A stretch of DNA of 58,312 nt, taken from assembly GCA_030065735.1 (NCBI GenBank), contig JASJDD010000002.1, forward strand, positions 1-58,312, read 5' to 3'. Every line of letters begins with the position of its first letter. The first letter of the stretch is position 1. The stretch comes from Crocosphaera sp. (GTDB lineage Bacteria; Cyanobacteriota; Cyanobacteriia; Cyanobacteriales; Microcystaceae). The position numbers were made by a program, and so were the translations under genes. Positions 1 to 9,116 of the stretch are shown here, one piece after another. The notes beneath the pieces are model-generated. The model was not told where the DNA came from and did not search any database. It worked only from the letters and a program-made list of their open reading frames with translations.

Positions 1-63
1 GAGTTCGCCCACCACGGCTACTCTCTCTTATACCGCTTATTTGTATTATATCAAAATTATTGC

Positions 64-129
64 CCGCAATTCATCCCACGCCAAAATGTTGCTTTTTTGA
101 GCGTATTTATGGCGTGGGGCTTCTTGCGG
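64..129. repeat. Inverted repeat, likely relic of an IS605/IS607-type element end
   Basis: Two 19-base arms (64-82 and 111-129) pair as CCGCAA with TTGCGG and CCCACGCC with GGCGTGGG, leaving a 5-base internal mismatch and a 28-base loop that contains a T-run. This resembles the structured right ends I associate with tnpB-bearing elements of cyanobacteria. No transposase reading frame is next to it here, so it is either the end of an element lying left of the window or an orphan relic. The family assignment is inference; the inverted repeat is directly visible. Confidence 0.5.
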
Positions 130-591
130 AAGAAGCTAAGTATCTTACTTAAAATCTCACAACAGAGTATTAGCTGGGGAAATCGGCGATTCTTTCGGTT
201 AAACCCTTATCCTCTAGGGGTTTTCTCGTTGGCGATCACCGATTTTGTGGGATATAGGGGTATCCTATTGACTCTTCAACTGAGTTTCACATCTCAAATG
301 GAATGCCATACCACAGCAAGTTAAAAGTGGCTCTAGCTACACTACAAGCCATTAAAACGGACTGGCTAACGCTCCCTCAAAAGTTTATAGGTGAATGCCG
401 CTAAGATAAGCCGGAAGCTTTACCACGAGCAGAGGAAGCAGAGGAGGCTCCCGGAAGCAGAGGAGGAAAAATCTTCACAACAACCCTGACTTGGCCAGAA
501 AAAATCTTTCTCCCTCTCCACCCTCTGCACCCACTGCACCCCCTGCCCACAAAGGCTTTTACGTTAACTTAGTGGCATTCGTTTATAGGTG
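130..591. other. Non-coding stretch with purine-rich repeats
   Basis: I see no convincing gene. A 75-codon frame at 97-324 has no family resemblance. Positions 428-472 are a GA-rich run built from AGCAGAGGA-type units, and 508-552 is a pyrimidine-rich run that is roughly its complement. A 13-base inverted repeat with one mismatch (393-405 GAATGCCGCTAAG and 568-580) encloses both runs, so the block 393-580 may be a small non-autonomous repeat. Related purine-rich runs occur near 7,080, 19,555 and 40,490. Confidence 0.45.
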
Positions 592-780
592 TTAGCTAAC
601 ACCAACATTGGAGGAGGCATAAATAGCAACCGTGAGTAAGCCACCAATTAATAATGCGGACACAACTCCCATGATAATGTAATTACGTTGTTGAGAGGGA
701 CTGGGAGGCTTGGCTTCATACACTTTAGGTTCTACTGCAAAATTGTTTAAGCGTCCGCCTTCTTCTGTAGTATAGGGCAT
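592..780 (-). CDS. psb34: Photosystem II assembly protein Psb34
   Basis: This 62-residue protein belongs to the ssl1498 family, now named Psb34. Family members bind CP47-containing photosystem II assembly intermediates in the thylakoid membrane. The N-terminus MPYTTEEGGRLNNFAVEPK is the strongly conserved family signature, the middle is proline-rich, and one membrane helix spans about residues 35-56, as in related single-helix proteins. The length is typical. The gene stands alone on the minus strand; an AT-rich upstream stretch contains a TATACT box (831-836 on the opposite strand) that could be a -10 element, but no clear -35 is seen. Family identity is recognised from sequence; the role comes from published work on the family. 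Confidence 0.9.
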   Translation of the reverse strand: MPYTTEEGGRLNNFAVEPKVYEAKPPSPSQQRNYIIMGVVSALLIGGLLTVAIYASSNVGVS

Positions 781-888
781 AAAAAATCCTCTTATGTACT
801 TTTTAAAATTTTAGTTACTACTCTTAATATAGTATAGAAAAACTTTACAAACAAGAGTAAGACTAATGAACTAAGCTCTCAGTCATCT

Positions 889-1053
889 TATAGCAGTTTT
901 CAATTGGATGTATCAATACTTCGGTTAAGTGAGTGTACTTCGACAAATGGAGGATGACAGAGTGAAGTCAGTTATAAGTAAAATTATGTATTGTGGTGAA
1001 AGAAAAGATTGACAGAAATCCGTAGGTTTACTGAAACTATCATAATCGCTATA
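889..1053. repeat. MITE-like element with TATAGC ends
   Basis: The 165-base block starts TATAGCAGTT and ends with GCTATA, so its termini are inverted. Similarity further inward is weak. The end sequence matches that of the better preserved element at 57064-57171. TA-flanked small elements of this kind are usually mobilised by IS630/Tc1-type transposases. It fills the spacer between psb34 and the histidine kinase and may carry part of the kinase promoter. The assignment rests on the shared ends only. Confidence 0.35.
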
Positions 1054-1164
1054 AGTTAGCCTATATAATAGCCCCAATTGCTACTTATTTTCAGAAATAA
1101 AATTAAAGTGATTACATTAGGGTTTTTGTATCACCTTTGCTTTCTAGGTTGGTAGTTTCTTGTG

Positions 1165-3735
1165 ATGAGATCACCGTTTTCCTCTCGTTATTTATCTTTC
1201 TATCTTCCTCTAGTGATTAGTGTTTTCATAGGAGGAGGACTTTCTCTTATTGTTGCTTTGATCCATTGGTCTTCAGAAGTTTATAAAGTTAAAACAAATT
1301 TTGAAAAACAAGGAGATCATTTGGTTGAACATTTAGAACAACATATTCAAGAATATACTAATATTACTCAGGCTTTGGGAGCATTTTATGATTCTTCTGA
1401 TGAAGTCACTCGTCAAAATTTTAAACTTTTTACTCAGCATTTTTTAGATGAAAATTCAGGCATTTTAGGTATGGCTTGGGTTCCAAGAATTTCTCAAGAA
1501 GAACGTTTTTTTTATGAAAAAAATATGAAAAATTCTGGTTTTGTTGATTTTAAAATCTGGGCTAAAAATCAAACTGATCTGAATAATCAAATTGAATACT
1601 TTCCAGTGACTTATGGCGAACCACAACAACTTTATCAATCAGTTATTGGACTAGAATTGAGTTCTCATAAAGGTTTCAATAGTCCTTTAGTAACAGCAAG
1701 AGATACAGGAGAAATTACGGCGAGTCAGCCCATAAATCTAATTAATGGTGGAAAAGGATTGATGCTATATTATCCTATTTATCGTCAGAAAAGTTATCCC
1801 CAAACAATTGAAGAACGTCGTCAAGAATTTAGAGGAATTGTCTATACAGTATATCGAATTGAAGATTTAGTTACAATGATTGTTAATCATTCATCTTCTT
1901 CTCATCATAGTTTTTTCATTAGTAATACAAAAACCTTAAAAAATAATACTACTATTTTCTCTTTTGATCGTAAAACTCAAACAATAAATACTTCTACTAC
2001 TATTCCTTTTTCTCTTCCAGCAAGTTGTCAAATATCATTGCCATGCCACAGAAACTTAATGATAGCTGATACGCAATGGTTTCTTACTATTATTCCTGAA
2101 ATCAACCAGGAAATTATTGTTATAAAATCTGCTTTAGTTTTGCTATTAGGATTAGGATTTACTACATTAACGACAACTTATTTGTGGAAAACTTTATTAG
2201 AAAAAAATCATGTTAAACAAGTGATTAAAGAAAGAACAAATGCTTTAATAAGAATGACTAAAGACTTGGAGAAAATAGTTGAAAAAAGAACCGAGCAACT
2301 GGAAAAAGTCCATGAAGAGAAAAGTCAAATTATAGATAAAATAAATCATGGATTACGAGTCCCTTTGAACAACATTTTAGGATTTTTGGATTTATTAAGT
2401 TATCATAATAGTTTCGCTTTTACAGTAGAACAACAAAATCACTTTCATATTATACAACAAAATAGCCAATATCTATTGAAATTATTTGACCAAATATTAG
2501 AATTTTCTAAATTAACATCAGGAAAAGTATCTATTCAGTGGACTGTTGTGAATTTAGAGAATTTAGTTATTTCTATTTTAAGGCAATTTGAGCAGCAAGC
2601 TCAGGTAAAACAAATAAAGTTAAATTATTATATCGATCCAGAAGTTTCTCCCTATATAAAAATTGATGAAAATAAACTTAGAAAAATTTTAATTAACCTT
2701 TTAGATAATGCTATAAAATCGACTAATAAAGGTATCATTACTATCAGATTATTTTGTGATAATCAGGCTTGGCTTGTCGATAATAATAGTGATGATAATA
2801 TTGATAGTCTTGATCAAAAAAATCTTTGGATTGAAGTAGAAGATCGTGGCAATGGTATTCCTATAGAAATTCAAAGCAAAGTTTTTGAGCCTTTTTTTGG
2901 ATCAACAAACAATAAAGGGGTTGGTTTAGGATTATCTATTACTTCTGAATTAGTGAAGTTAATGGGAGGTAAAATTTACTTAAAAAGTCAATTAGGTAGA
3001 GGAACAATCGTTCAATTCCATTTGCCATTTACCATTCCAAAACCAGAAGAAACTCAGCAAAATTATCAAAAACAAAAAATAATAAGCTTAGCGGAATATG
3101 AACCAGATTATCGTATTTTGGTTATTGATGATCAAAATGAAAGTCGCCAATTATTAATAAATTTCTTGCAACCTATTGGGTTTAATACTCAAGAAGCAAG
3201 TAACCTAAAAGATGCTTTAGATATATCAGACAGTTGGCAGCCTCATTTGATTTTTGTCGACACGAAACTGCTATTATTAGAGAATAATAAAATAATGGAT
3301 GATATCAAAAATTCTCAATCACTAGATCAAATAACTATTATTGGAATAGCATCAGGAAAACTCGAAGATAGTCAAGTGGATGAATTACAATTATGGTGTG
3401 ATGATTGTCTTTGTAAACCATTTGCCATTGAATTAATTTTAGAAAAAATTAATTTTTATTTAGGAGTTCAATATCTTTATTTTCATAAAGATATTGAAAT
3501 GATCAGTACGGGAACAATTCTGAAAAACTTAAATTCTTCTGCTTTAAAAATGATGTCTTCAGAATGGCTTCAACAAGTTTATTTAGCTGCTAGTTCAGGT
3601 AATAGAAGTGTTTTACAAGAATTAATTCAACAAATTCCTGAGAATAATTATTCAGTTATGATCAGCATGATAGAATTACTTAATCATTTTAATTATCGTA
3701 AAATTAGAGAAATTGTCCAACCATTAATCAATTAA
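1165..3735 (+). CDS. CHASE-domain hybrid sensor histidine kinase
   Basis: This is a membrane sensor kinase of about 856 residues. Helix 1 (about 12-35) and helix 2 (about 320-342) bracket an extracytoplasmic CHASE domain (about 75-240). A coiled linker, HisKA and HATPase_c domains follow. The H-box reads INHGLRVPLN with the phospho-acceptor His near residue 395. The N-box NLLDNA, the G1 motif DRGNG and the G2 motif GVGLGLSI are intact, so the kinase should be active. A C-terminal receiver has the acceptor Asp near 699 and the conserved Lys near 751, and ends in a helical extension. A GTG three bases upstream is an alternative start; the ribosome site is poor. The stop is 2 bases from the next gene, so the pair is probably co-transcribed. 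The ligand is unknown. Confidence 0.9.
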   Translation: MRSPFSSRYLSFYLPLVISVFIGGGLSLIVALIHWSSEVYKVKTNFEKQGDHLVEHLEQHIQEYTNITQALGAFYDSSDEVTRQNFKLFTQHFLDENSGILGMAWVPRISQEERFFYEKNMKNSGFVDFKIWAKNQTDLNNQIEYFPVTYGEPQQLYQSVIGLELSSHKGFNSPLVTARDTGEITASQPINLINGGKGLMLYYPIYRQKSYPQTIEERRQEFRGIVYTVYRIEDLVTMIVNHSSSSHHSFFISNTKTLKNNTTIFSFDRKTQTINTSTTIPFSLPASCQISLPCHRNLMIADTQWFLTIIPEINQEIIVIKSALVLLLGLGFTTLTTTYLWKTLLEKNHVKQVIKERTNALIRMTKDLEKIVEKRTEQLEKVHEEKSQIIDKINHGLRVPLNNILGFLDLLSYHNSFAFTVEQQNHFHIIQQNSQYLLKLFDQILEFSKLTSGKVSIQWTVVNLENLVISILRQFEQQAQVKQIKLNYYIDPEVSPYIKIDENKLRKILINLLDNAIKSTNKGIITIRLFCDNQAWLVDNNSDDNIDSLDQKNLWIEVEDRGNGIPIEIQSKVFEPFFGSTNNKGVGLGLSITSELVKLMGGKIYLKSQLGRGTIVQFHLPFTIPKPEETQQNYQKQKIISLAEYEPDYRILVIDDQNESRQLLINFLQPIGFNTQEASNLKDALDISDSWQPHLIFVDTKLLLLENNKIMDDIKNSQSLDQITIIGIASGKLEDSQVDELQLWCDDCLCKPFAIELILEKINFYLGVQYLYFHKDIEMISTGTILKNLNSSALKMMSSEWLQQVYLAASSGNRSVLQELIQQIPENNYSVMISMIELLNHFNYRKIREIVQPLIN

Positions 3736-3737
3736 TT

Positions 3738-5189
3738 ATGAATACACACAAAACAAAAAGAGCGGATATTCTCATTGCTGATAATCAAATTGAGAATTTA
3801 AAATTATTGTCTCAAATTCTTGAACAAGAAAGCTATAAAGTGAGACAAGCAATTGATTATGAAATGGCTTTAATTGCAGTAGAGACTGAAATTCCAGATT
3901 TAATTTTATTAGGATTCAATCTCGATAAAGTAGATAGTTATCAACTATGTAAAAAATTAAAAAAACAAGAAACAACAACTAATATTCCTATTATATTTTT
4001 CAGCGATTTTGATGATTTTGAAGAGAGAATAAAAGCGTTAAAACTAGGAATAATTGATTATATTATTAAGCCTTATCGAAAAGAAGAATTATTGGTTAAG
4101 ATTGAAAATAAAGTAAAAATTAGTTTAAAAATGCAACAATTAAAAGAAACCAACAAAAACTTAGAAAAGAAATTAGAATTAATAGAAGTTTCTCAACAAT
4201 TCCATCAAGAAATACCACTGGAATCTCACCTATTATATCAAGCGATCGCTGCCACCAATAATAGTATTATAATTACCGATGCAACTGCTTCTGATTATCC
4301 CATTATTTATGTTAATCCAGGGTTTGAAATAATGACAGGATATTCCTTGGAAGAAGTGGCTGGAAAAAATTGTCGTTTTTTACAAGGAAGCGATCGCCAA
4401 CAACCTCAACTTGAGCAGATACGTCATTGTCTTAAACAAGGACAATCTTGTCATGTCACCCTTAGAAACTATCGTAAAGATGGTTCATTATTTTGGAATG
4501 AAATGTCCTTATCTCCCATTAAAGATGAATCAGACAATATTATTTATTACATGGGAGTACAAACAGATGTTACTGATAAAAAAAGAGCCAATGAAGCACA
4601 ACAAAGATACGAAGCGTCTTTACAAAAAATGAATCGAGAATTACATGAACTCAATCAAAAATTATATCGTTTGGCGAATATGGATGGGTTAACAGAAGTA
4701 GCAAACCGTCGTTGTTTTGATGAGACATTAGATCAAGAATGGCGACGGTTAAGTCGAGAGAGAAAACCCCTATCTCTCATTTTGGGAGATATTGATTACT
4801 TTAAACGTTATAATGATAAATATGGGCATTTAGGTGGTGATGACTGTTTGAAGAAAGTCGCAGCCACCATAGCACAAGCAACCCTTCGGCCTGCGGATTT
4901 AGTAGCTCGTTATGGGGGAGAAGAATTTGCTGTGATTTTACCCGACACTCCCTATGAAGGGGCAAAACAAGTTGCTCAAAGAATTTTAGACTCCCTTCGT
5001 CGTCTTCGGATACCTCATAAAGCTTCTGATGTTAAACCATACGTCACTATGAGTCTGGGCGTGGGAACCATTACCCCATCTTTGCAGGAAAACATGAAAT
5101 CCTTTGTAGATCAAGTAGATGAAGCCTTGTTTGATGCCAAAAAAGAGGGACGTGATCGCCTTAAAGGATTAACTAACACAGACCCCTAA
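3738..5189 (+). CDS. Receiver-LOV-GGDEF protein, probable blue-light diguanylate cyclase
   Basis: This 483-residue soluble protein has three modules. A receiver-like domain (about 8-125) has Gly59 where the phospho-acceptor Asp belongs (LILLGFNL), so classical phosphorylation is unlikely. A LOV-type PAS domain (about 165-282) carries GKNCRFLQG with the flavin-adduct Cys212 and the conserved Gln275 in GVQTDVT. A GGDEF domain (about 310-475) has GGEEF at 393-397 and an RxxD inhibitory site at 384-387, so cyclic-di-GMP synthesis with product inhibition is expected. It sits 2 bases after the CHASE kinase. Known LOV-GGDEF proteins couple blue light to cyclic-di-GMP. The receiver may serve for dimerisation or docking with the kinase, which is inference. 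Confidence 0.9.
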   Translation: MNTHKTKRADILIADNQIENLKLLSQILEQESYKVRQAIDYEMALIAVETEIPDLILLGFNLDKVDSYQLCKKLKKQETTTNIPIIFFSDFDDFEERIKALKLGIIDYIIKPYRKEELLVKIENKVKISLKMQQLKETNKNLEKKLELIEVSQQFHQEIPLESHLLYQAIAATNNSIIITDATASDYPIIYVNPGFEIMTGYSLEEVAGKNCRFLQGSDRQQPQLEQIRHCLKQGQSCHVTLRNYRKDGSLFWNEMSLSPIKDESDNIIYYMGVQTDVTDKKRANEAQQRYEASLQKMNRELHELNQKLYRLANMDGLTEVANRRCFDETLDQEWRRLSRERKPLSLILGDIDYFKRYNDKYGHLGGDDCLKKVAATIAQATLRPADLVARYGGEEFAVILPDTPYEGAKQVAQRILDSLRRLRIPHKASDVKPYVTMSLGVGTITPSLQENMKSFVDQVDEALFDAKKEGRDRLKGLTNTDP

Positions 5190-5199
5190 ATACAACAAT

Positions 5200-5218
5200 G
5201 GGGGACCATTTGCCCCCC
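5200..5218. terminator. Hairpin between convergent genes
   Basis: A run of five G pairs with a run of five to six C across an 8-base loop, between the stop of the GGDEF gene and the stop of the opposite-strand gene. There is no T-run, so termination is plausible by position rather than by a textbook signal. Confidence 0.35.
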
Positions 5219-5238
5219 TCTCAATTCTACTTGTCGGT

Positions 5239-5562
5239 TTATGGCATAGCATAGGTATATCTAAAAATAGCATCACCTAAAGCTTGCCATGTTTCAGGAC
5301 CCACAATTCCATCTACTGTTATATTAGGTGCCGGCGAGGGAAAAGTCGCATTGTAGTTTTGTTGGAACTCTGTGACAATCCTTGCACATTGGTCATCGTA
5401 TCTGGCATCAAAAATCACATTCTCTGTAATTAGGATTGGCCAATTTCGTCTTTGACTAAACCAATAGATAGAAGACAACAGTTGTTCAAGAAACCGAACC
5501 GATGATCCACTATCACCTTCTCTTAAAAGAGGTAAATTTCCTGTAGCCATTACTGTAGCCAT
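5239..5562 (-). CDS. Peptidoglycan-binding domain protein
   Basis: This is a short protein of 107 residues made essentially of one PG_binding_1 fold. The visible signatures are LREGDSGSSVRFLEQLL at the first helix and the closing VDGIVGPETWQAL, which is typical of the family. A stretch between them (about 33-70) is longer than usual. There is no signal peptide and no catalytic domain. The start is supported by GGAGG seven bases upstream. The opening ATGGCTACAG is repeated 12 bases further in, so a second in-frame start at residue 5 exists. It converges with the GGDEF gene. The domain usually targets enzymes to murein; alone, its role is unknown. Confidence 0.8.
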   Translation of the reverse strand: MATVMATGNLPLLREGDSGSSVRFLEQLLSSIYWFSQRRNWPILITENVIFDARYDDQCARIVTEFQQNYNATFPSPAPNITVDGIVGPETWQALGDAIFRYTYAMP

Positions 5563-5973
5563 AACAAATCCTCCGATTTTGTTATTAAATTTCTCAGTTC
5601 TCGACCATATTTCTCAAGTCAATTTCACGCAGTGTATCAATCTGAAACAGACGACAAAAAAATACCGACAAAACTTAAAATATAATCAAAAACGTCCTAA
5701 AGTTAAACACAATCAAGATTGCCTTCCCAGTTCCTAACTTCTTTAAAACTTAACATCTAGGACATAGAAAAGCTATGTTTTGATTATAGCTTAACAACCT
5801 CTTTAACAACAAGAGGCTCTTGAAATTAAATTACATTAATATACTTTACTTAATAATTACCCCCTAAGTAGGTAGAGGTTCTTATTGTCCAGGTACTTAC
5901 TACCTCATTAAAGACGTTTTTTACGAAGAAAATTAAGAGAGTTTTGCTTATGAACTCAAACAAGGATAGGGGA
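5563..5973. other. Intergenic region without recognised gene
   Basis: This AT-rich spacer lies between two minus-strand genes. It should hold the promoter of the peptidoglycan-binding gene. A small inverted repeat is present (AAGCTAT near 5771 and ATAGCTT near 5786). I see no RNA gene or mobile element. Confidence 0.4.
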
Positions 5974-6357
5974 TCAATTCAAAACGTTTTCTAAAAGGGT
6001 TTTAATTTCATCACCTCCTTGATTTTGAACAAAGGAGAGGATAATCGGGACAAACTGGGCTATCATTCCACTATCTAATCCGAGTTTGGAGAACCCTCCA
6101 GCCAAACTCATCAGGTTTCCAATTCCAGCAGCTTCACCTCCCATAGCTGAGGCTAATCCGCCTAATGCACCCATCATTCCTCCAGCTTGTGGAGCAGACG
6201 AGAGCATATTCTCTATACCTGGAACATAACCCGCTACTTTAGCAAAATCATCGTCCCCTAATTTATCTTTTGCCAGTTGGAAAAGAAGTCCAGCCCCCCC
6301 TTGAGCTTGTGAATCCTGTATGCCAAGATTTTCCGTTAAAAGTTGAATGAGATCCAT
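5974..6357 (-). CDS. DUF2780 family protein
   Basis: This is a glycine- and methionine-rich protein of about 127 residues. The start MDLIQLLTENLGI, then QAQGGAGLLFQLAKDKLG and the VAGYVPGIENML segment match the DUF2780 (VcgC/VcgE) pattern. The central part is rich in small residues (GGMMGALGGLASAMGG), followed by FVPIILSFVQNQGG. Members have no established function. ATG 6357 is chosen because the family homology begins there; ATG 6363 and GTG 6366 are also in frame, and GAGG lies just upstream. It is divergent from the acetyltransferase gene, with about 90 bases between them. No signal peptide is seen. Confidence 0.7.
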   Translation of the reverse strand: MDLIQLLTENLGIQDSQAQGGAGLLFQLAKDKLGDDDFAKVAGYVPGIENMLSSAPQAGGMMGALGGLASAMGGEAAGIGNLMSLAGGFSKLGLDSGMIAQFVPIILSFVQNQGGDEIKTLLENVLN

Positions 6358-6446
6358 GAACATCACCCTCGCTTACGTTCAATTGGGAATACTAATAATA
6401 CTAGCGTAAACTAGATATTGTGAACCGAACTAACTTGAGTTAAACA

Positions 6447-6920
6447 TTGGATACTATAAGCATACGTCTAGCCCAACTCAGTGATGCGAGAGAGATTGCT
6501 AGTTTTAATCAAGCAATGGCAAAAGAAACTGAGGGAAAAGTATTACAGCCTGATCTCATTTTGGCCGGGGTGAATACTTTGTTAAACAACCCATCACAAG
6601 GGTTCTACGTAGTAGCAGAAGTCGATTCAAAAGTAGTTGGCTGTTTGATGATTACTAGGGAGTGGAGTGACTGGCGGAATGGAGTATTTTGGTGGATTCA
6701 AAGTGTTTTTGTCGAAAAGGAATATCGTCGTCGTGGTATTTACCGCAGTATGTATGAATTCATAAAAGAACTTGCTAGTAACAAAGATGATGTTTGTGGG
6801 TTCCGATTATATGTTGAACAAGATAATAGTATAGCCCAAGAAACTTATAGCGCATTGGGAATGACACCACTTCCTTACCTGATGTTTGAAGAATTAAAAC
6901 CTAATTATCTAAAAATATAA
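6447..6920 (+). CDS. GNAT family N-acetyltransferase
   Basis: This 157-residue protein has the GNAT fold order: ISIRLAQLSDAREIASF at the N-terminus, a central strand pair with VGCLMITREWSDWRNGVFWWIQSV, the acetyl-CoA loop EYRRRGIYRSMYEFI (a variant of RxxGxG/A, with Tyr in the last variable place), then YVEQDNSIAQETYSALGM near the C-terminus. The last segment is the usual beta5-alpha4 region that helps bind CoA. The substrate cannot be predicted from sequence. The gene stands alone and is divergent from the DUF2780 gene. Confidence 0.85.
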   Translation: MDTISIRLAQLSDAREIASFNQAMAKETEGKVLQPDLILAGVNTLLNNPSQGFYVVAEVDSKVVGCLMITREWSDWRNGVFWWIQSVFVEKEYRRRGIYRSMYEFIKELASNKDDVCGFRLYVEQDNSIAQETYSALGMTPLPYLMFEELKPNYLKI

Positions 6921-7339
6921 ATCCTATCATGACGATCACCGTCCCTCCGCGCGGGTTTATACCAAAATCGCTTATACACATCAAGAGAAAAAGCTATCTC
7001 TTAATCTATTAGATAATGAATATTCTTTACGCTTTAGTTAAGGTAGGCTCCAGGAGGAAGTCCCATTTTCTCCCTCTGCTCCCCTTGCATCCCCTGCTCC
7101 CCCTGCTTGTCTCAACAGACAATTTTCCGCAGGCCGAGCAGTATTGAGGGGGAAGGGATGAAGAAAAATCCTCGAAGGTGCGCTTTCCACTGCCCTGGAG
7201 CCTCCTGCCTTCCGAGGCTCAGTTGCCTCGGTCACAAAAAAAGGGTGGGCATAGCCCACCCCAATTGGTAGTAAGTAAACCGAAAAAGTCTTAAACTAAC
7301 AGAATAGCAACTACTTATAAAAACCTACGTATAATCACT
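6921..7339. other. Intergenic region with repeats and hairpins
   Basis: No gene is supported. Positions 7067-7110 are a pyrimidine-rich run (CCCCTGCTCC-type units), the complement of the purine-rich repeats elsewhere in the window. Two perfect hairpins follow: CCGAGGC/GCCTCGG at 7212-7231 and GGGTGGGC/GCCCACCC at 7243-7261. An A-run at 7236-7242 precedes the second, so it would be a terminator for minus-strand transcription. The spacer must also contain the promoter of the TonB-like gene. Confidence 0.45.
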
Positions 7340-8968
7340 ATGGCCTCCTCCTATTTTGAAAGCGCACCCTTTCGCATTTTTAATTCTAATCTTATTTCTA
7401 CCTTTGTTTCTGTCGGGCTTCATGGCCTAGCTTTGTTTTTGCTGGTTCCTTATGTTGCCAATTTACCGACTTCTGAGTCAGAAGGAACAGACAAAGAACC
7501 CATCAATGTTTCAGTGATTGAATTAAATCCTAGCGAACAAAGTCGTCTCCCTGATCAAAACGCAGGTTTATCCAGTATGCCAGAATTCCCGAATTCCAGT
7601 TTAGGGGATCTGCCTGTGTTAGACTCCCCTTCCTTGGGGTCTTCTTTACCCAACAATTTCAACAACTTACCCAGTCCTCCGGCTTTACCTCCTTTACCGC
7701 CTCTACCTTCTTACAATAACTATAGTAGACTTCCCATTGAACTCCCTCCACAACGATCTTTTCCTCGTCCCCCTTCACCCATTAGTCGAATTCCCTTACC
7801 TCCTCCTTCTCTACAAACTCCAACCCTGAAAAAGCCCCCAGTCCCTGATTTAGAAAATAGAGAAACCCCTGATCTTCGTCAAAATATTGATTTTGGCGAT
7901 CCAACTCCCGTTAAACCTAATAATCCACTTTTCCAAGGCGATCGCCCTAATCCTCAAAATCCCTTGGCTACTAACCCTTCACTTCCACCGAGTCCGAATA
8001 GGGATATCAACCGACAGGGTGAAAATACTAGAAATCTTGATGGAATTGTTAGAAATATTATGAACAATCCCTTACCAGCAAAGGATAATTTAATCTATAA
8101 AGAGCAAGGGACGAAACCCGAAGATGCCACACTTAGGGATGTCGAATGGATGCAGCAAACCGGAGTTACTTTGAAACCGAGTCAAATGATGACTATTAAA
8201 GCAGCTTACCCGAAGGCTGCTTGTAGCCGAAAATTAGAAGTAAGTGCCATCTATAATGTTTTGGTTAATGACAACGGACAACTGAGAAAACCTCCATTTA
8301 TGACTCAAAGTTCGGGCTATAGTCTTTTCAATAATCTGGGATTACAAGCAGTTAGATCCCGCAGTTTTCCTAAGTCCACACGGGTTAAGGTCATCTTCCA
8401 GTACGATCCCAAAATCTGTGGAAGTGGTGTGGTTGAAGGGCAAAGAAACAATCAACCTCAAGTTTCTCCTTCATCACAACCCAAAACTCCGACTCAACCG
8501 AATTCTGCTCCTCAAGTTGAGCAAAATCAAACTCCCAAAGCTCCCCCAGAGCCAAAAAATCCGGCTTCGACTCCTGAAAATTCCACTGATTCTACACCGA
8601 AAACCCCAACGGAGTCTCAACAACCTCAGACTCAACCCAATCCTACTCCTCAAGTTGAGCAAAATCAAACCCCCAAAGCTCCCCCAGAGCCTAAATCTCC
8701 GGCTCCGACTCCTGAAAATTCCGATCATTCTACACCAAAAACCCCAACGGAGTCTCAACAACCTCAGACTCAACCCAATCCTACTCCTCAAGTTGAGCAA
8801 CAAAATCAAACTCCATCTGCTCCTCCAGAGCCTAAATCTCCGGCCCCAACTCCTGAAAATTCCACTGATTCTACACCAAAAGCTTCACCAGAAGAGAAGA
8901 AAACTCCTAATCCTCCTTCAAATATCAAATCAGAAGGGGTAGCAGCCCCACCTGCCGGTAGAAAGTAG
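7340..8968 (+). CDS. TonB-like proline-rich envelope protein
   Basis: This 542-residue protein has one N-terminal membrane helix (about 17-40, after SNLISTFVSVGLHGLALF), a long proline-rich periplasmic spacer (about 45-225), then a folded segment (about 265-355) with YNVLVNDNGQLRKPPFM and AVRSRSFP, resembling the TonB C-terminal fold. It continues into a low-complexity tail with a 46-residue tandem repeat of Pro, Thr, Glu and Gln. The helix, proline spacer and small C-terminal domain fit an energy transducer spanning the periplasm. The repetitive tail after that domain is unusual, since in classical TonB the domain is terminal. No ExbB/ExbD genes or receptors are adjacent. The TonB assignment is inference from architecture. 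Confidence 0.6.
   Translation: MASSYFESAPFRIFNSNLISTFVSVGLHGLALFLLVPYVANLPTSESEGTDKEPINVSVIELNPSEQSRLPDQNAGLSSMPEFPNSSLGDLPVLDSPSLGSSLPNNFNNLPSPPALPPLPPLPSYNNYSRLPIELPPQRSFPRPPSPISRIPLPPPSLQTPTLKKPPVPDLENRETPDLRQNIDFGDPTPVKPNNPLFQGDRPNPQNPLATNPSLPPSPNRDINRQGENTRNLDGIVRNIMNNPLPAKDNLIYKEQGTKPEDATLRDVEWMQQTGVTLKPSQMMTIKAAYPKAACSRKLEVSAIYNVLVNDNGQLRKPPFMTQSSGYSLFNNLGLQAVRSRSFPKSTRVKVIFQYDPKICGSGVVEGQRNNQPQVSPSSQPKTPTQPNSAPQVEQNQTPKAPPEPKNPASTPENSTDSTPKTPTESQQPQTQPNPTPQVEQNQTPKAPPEPKSPAPTPENSDHSTPKTPTESQQPQTQPNPTPQVEQQNQTPSAPPEPKSPAPTPENSTDSTPKASPEEKKTPNPPSNIKSEGVAAPPAGRK
8492..8890 (+). repeat. 138-bp in-frame tandem repeat
   Basis: Nearly three copies of a 138-base unit (starting at 8492, 8630 and 8768) encode a 46-residue Pro/Thr/Glu/Gln-rich repeat in the TonB-like protein. 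The third copy has an in-frame CAA insertion and a diverged end. Near-identity between copies at nucleotide level points to recent duplication and likely length variation between strains. Confidence 0.85.
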
Positions 8969-9116
8969 AACTTGCCCCTCATACATAAGGGTGGGAAGAG
9001 GGGGAAGAGAGGCAATTAAGAATGGTAAAAGTATTTTCATTCTAAATTCTACATTCTAAATTTTACATTTGCCTCCATCTCCCCACACTCCCTATGCCAT
9101 AAACTTTTTGAGCCTA

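Noticed and set aside
97-324. 75-codon frame on the plus strand
   Set aside because: It has no family resemblance, begins inside the inverted repeat at 64-129 and has composition expected of non-coding DNA.
7038-7259. 73-codon frame on the minus strand
   Set aside because: It translates the pyrimidine-rich repeat and two hairpins; low complexity and no family.
8418-8942. Leu/Lys-rich frame on the plus strand and its Arg-rich opposite frame (8474-8809)
   Set aside because: Both are shifted readings of the 138-bp repeats in the TonB-like gene.
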